Positions 62,945-64,000 of a stretch of 64,000 bases of DNA are shown here, in pieces; within the stretch, counting starts at the first letter, position 1, and each line of letters begins with the position of its first letter. The notes beneath the pieces are model-generated. The model was not told the DNA's origin and searched no databases. It saw nothing but the letters and a program-made list of their open reading frames with translations. Origin of the DNA: Kappaphycus alvarezii (lineage: Eukaryota; Rhodophyta; Florideophyceae; Gigartinales; Solieriaceae); the NCBI GenBank assembly GCA_002205965.3, contig NADL03000061.1:372001-436000 (forward strand), written 5' to 3'. Both the position numbers and the translations under genes were made by a program.

Positions 62945-63042
62945 ATGCCGCCCCTTTTTGAGTCGATTGTAGCTGTCGGGAAATCTTTGTAATAGATCTA
63001 ATGTATCTTCCAAGAATAAAACACCCAAAATTTTTCCTCTAT
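62945..63042 (+). mobile_element. Tail-only fragment of family A
   Basis: CCTTTTTGAGTCGATTGTAG, ATGTATCTTCCAAGAATAAA, then ACACCCAAAATTTTTCC. No codons. Confidence 0.6.
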
Positions 63043-63179
63043 TGACGACCCGCCAATTATCCATCTGACACTTGAACATAATACTTCCGCTGCAGCATAA
63101 ATTCGTAGTCAGGATGGTGGAACCTCCCAAACATGGAGATCAAAAAAATTTGCCTCACTCAAAGGATGACCATATTTAG

Positions 63180-63300
63180 TGATGCAGGGGAATGGAGACA
63201 TACGGGACGGTTCGAGCGGTTTTAACCCAGAGGCATGAGGCAGCAGCAATGATGTCCAATGCATCATCCCTGCTGACAGGCTTTGAGCCAGCCATTGAGG
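63180..63300 (+). pseudogene. Family A terminal codons
   Basis: METYGTVRAVLTQRHEAAAM and MSNASSLLTGFEPAIE correspond to the last ~40 codons of the A1 subfamily. The 3' UTR is not recognisable downstream. Confidence 0.55.
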
Positions 63301-64000
63301 CACACGAGTGACATAACCCATTCTTCTGAACACGTCTAGCATGCACCGGGGGATAGACGAACCGCACTTTTCGAACATTAAAGAACCAAATCGAGGACGC
63401 ATTTGTGATGAATTAACCAGTACAAAAGTGAGCCTGCAATGTTCCTCCTGATACGCTCCAAAGTTTCATTGACTCTTCAAGATAGGATAACTGCATTCCC
63501 AGCATCAGCAAACAGAGAAAACAGAAAAGGTGCTCACCCCTCTGCAGTCTATGCTACAGAAAAAAGACTGTCTCTTCTTTTTCGTAGTGCAGGAAAATTC
63601 TCCCGGGTGAGGGCTGATTCAAGTACGCGTTCAAGAGGCCCCGCGGTATAGATTTCGAAAGTCCCGCAGACGGTGGATGTATTCGCACATCCAAGAGTCG
63701 ACCCTTAACTCTCTGAGCTTATCCTCCCCGCTCTTGTCCCTTAACTCATCCTCCCAACAACCAACGACAGATAATTTTTACGTAACCATTAATGTCAGGA
63801 AGCCACAAAGAGTCAAAGTATACAAAAGATTCTTCGCGGAGGTTAATGGTCACGATTGCTCAGTGGGCATTACGGATTTTCATAGTGACCGTGATCAGAT
63901 CTAGATTCACTACATGGCACCCTGCCATTCACAGCCACCATCTTACGGAATTTTATTCATACTTTGGCTGAACAAGTCTGGTTAAGAAAAATATGTTCAA
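63301..64000. other. No recognised gene
   Basis: Two short plus-strand open frames (63,439-63,651 and 63,677-63,904) lack domains and supporting context. Confidence 0.35.

Noticed and set aside
1-64000. CRISPR arrays, bacterial operons, phage or toxin systems
   Set aside because: No regularly spaced repeats, no ribosome-binding-site pattern and no bacterial genes; LTR and non-LTR retrotransposons show the DNA is eukaryotic.

Overview
The window is eukaryotic and consists almost entirely of transposable elements, most of them broken. There are no rRNA genes, convincing tRNA genes, operons, CRISPR arrays or ribosome-binding sites. The dominant component is one large group of non-LTR retrotransposons, called family A here. 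Its layout is N-terminal zinc fingers, reverse transcriptase (RT), a C-terminal CCHC knuckle, and a PD-(D/E)XK-like, R2-type endonuclease (RLE). About a dozen sizeable copies and many terminal fragments lie on both strands. Three related families with the same kind of C-terminal nuclease (B, C and D) are present as relics. The host cannot be named from sequence alone. A TE-rich alga, protist or fungus-like organism fits; a red macroalga is only a guess.

Layout. 0-1.3 kb: an unrecognised gene running off the left edge (- strand). 1.9-6.3 kb: relics of families C and A, including an A copy split by a 1.36 kb insertion that carries an acidic ORF with a SUMO-interacting-type motif. 6.2-9 kb: family B (-). 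9.4-12.5 kb: the best plus-strand family A copy. 12.5-16.5 kb: a second A copy that received a 119 bp tail-only insertion and a solo LTR. 17-27.5 kb: an AT-rich desert with an old copia relic, a repeated tRNA-like unit, and a PIF/Harbinger-type DNA transposon (22.94-25.33 kb) with recognisable inverted repeats and both expected ORFs. 27.5-32.6 kb: mixed A/C/D fragments and a second solo LTR. 32.66-36.49 kb: a nearly full-length family A element (-). 37.05-44.4 kb: a family A copy split by a complete Ty1/copia element (copia-1, -, 37,448-42,606, TSD CATTC). 44.6-50.1 kb: a complete AT-rich Ty1/copia element (copia-2, +, TSD CGTAC), which is the source family of the two solo LTRs. 50.2-64 kb: heavily nested family A copies in both orientations, then fragments of A and C.

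How the parts relate. Family A and its relatives move by target-primed reverse transcription. The evidence is 5' truncation, target duplications of about 8-12 bp, and one 5' inversion of twin-priming type. Several subfamilies share a 3' terminus of the form CAGTAAA-n-CACCC-AA-TT-CCCC. That terminus also occurs alone as 43-119 bp tail-only insertions flanked by target duplications. Both copia elements have a primer-binding site matching the anticodon arm of initiator tRNA-Met, the half-tRNA priming known from Drosophila copia. Almost every coding region carries frameshifts or stops, so active mobility is not supported for any single copy, although several insertions look young.
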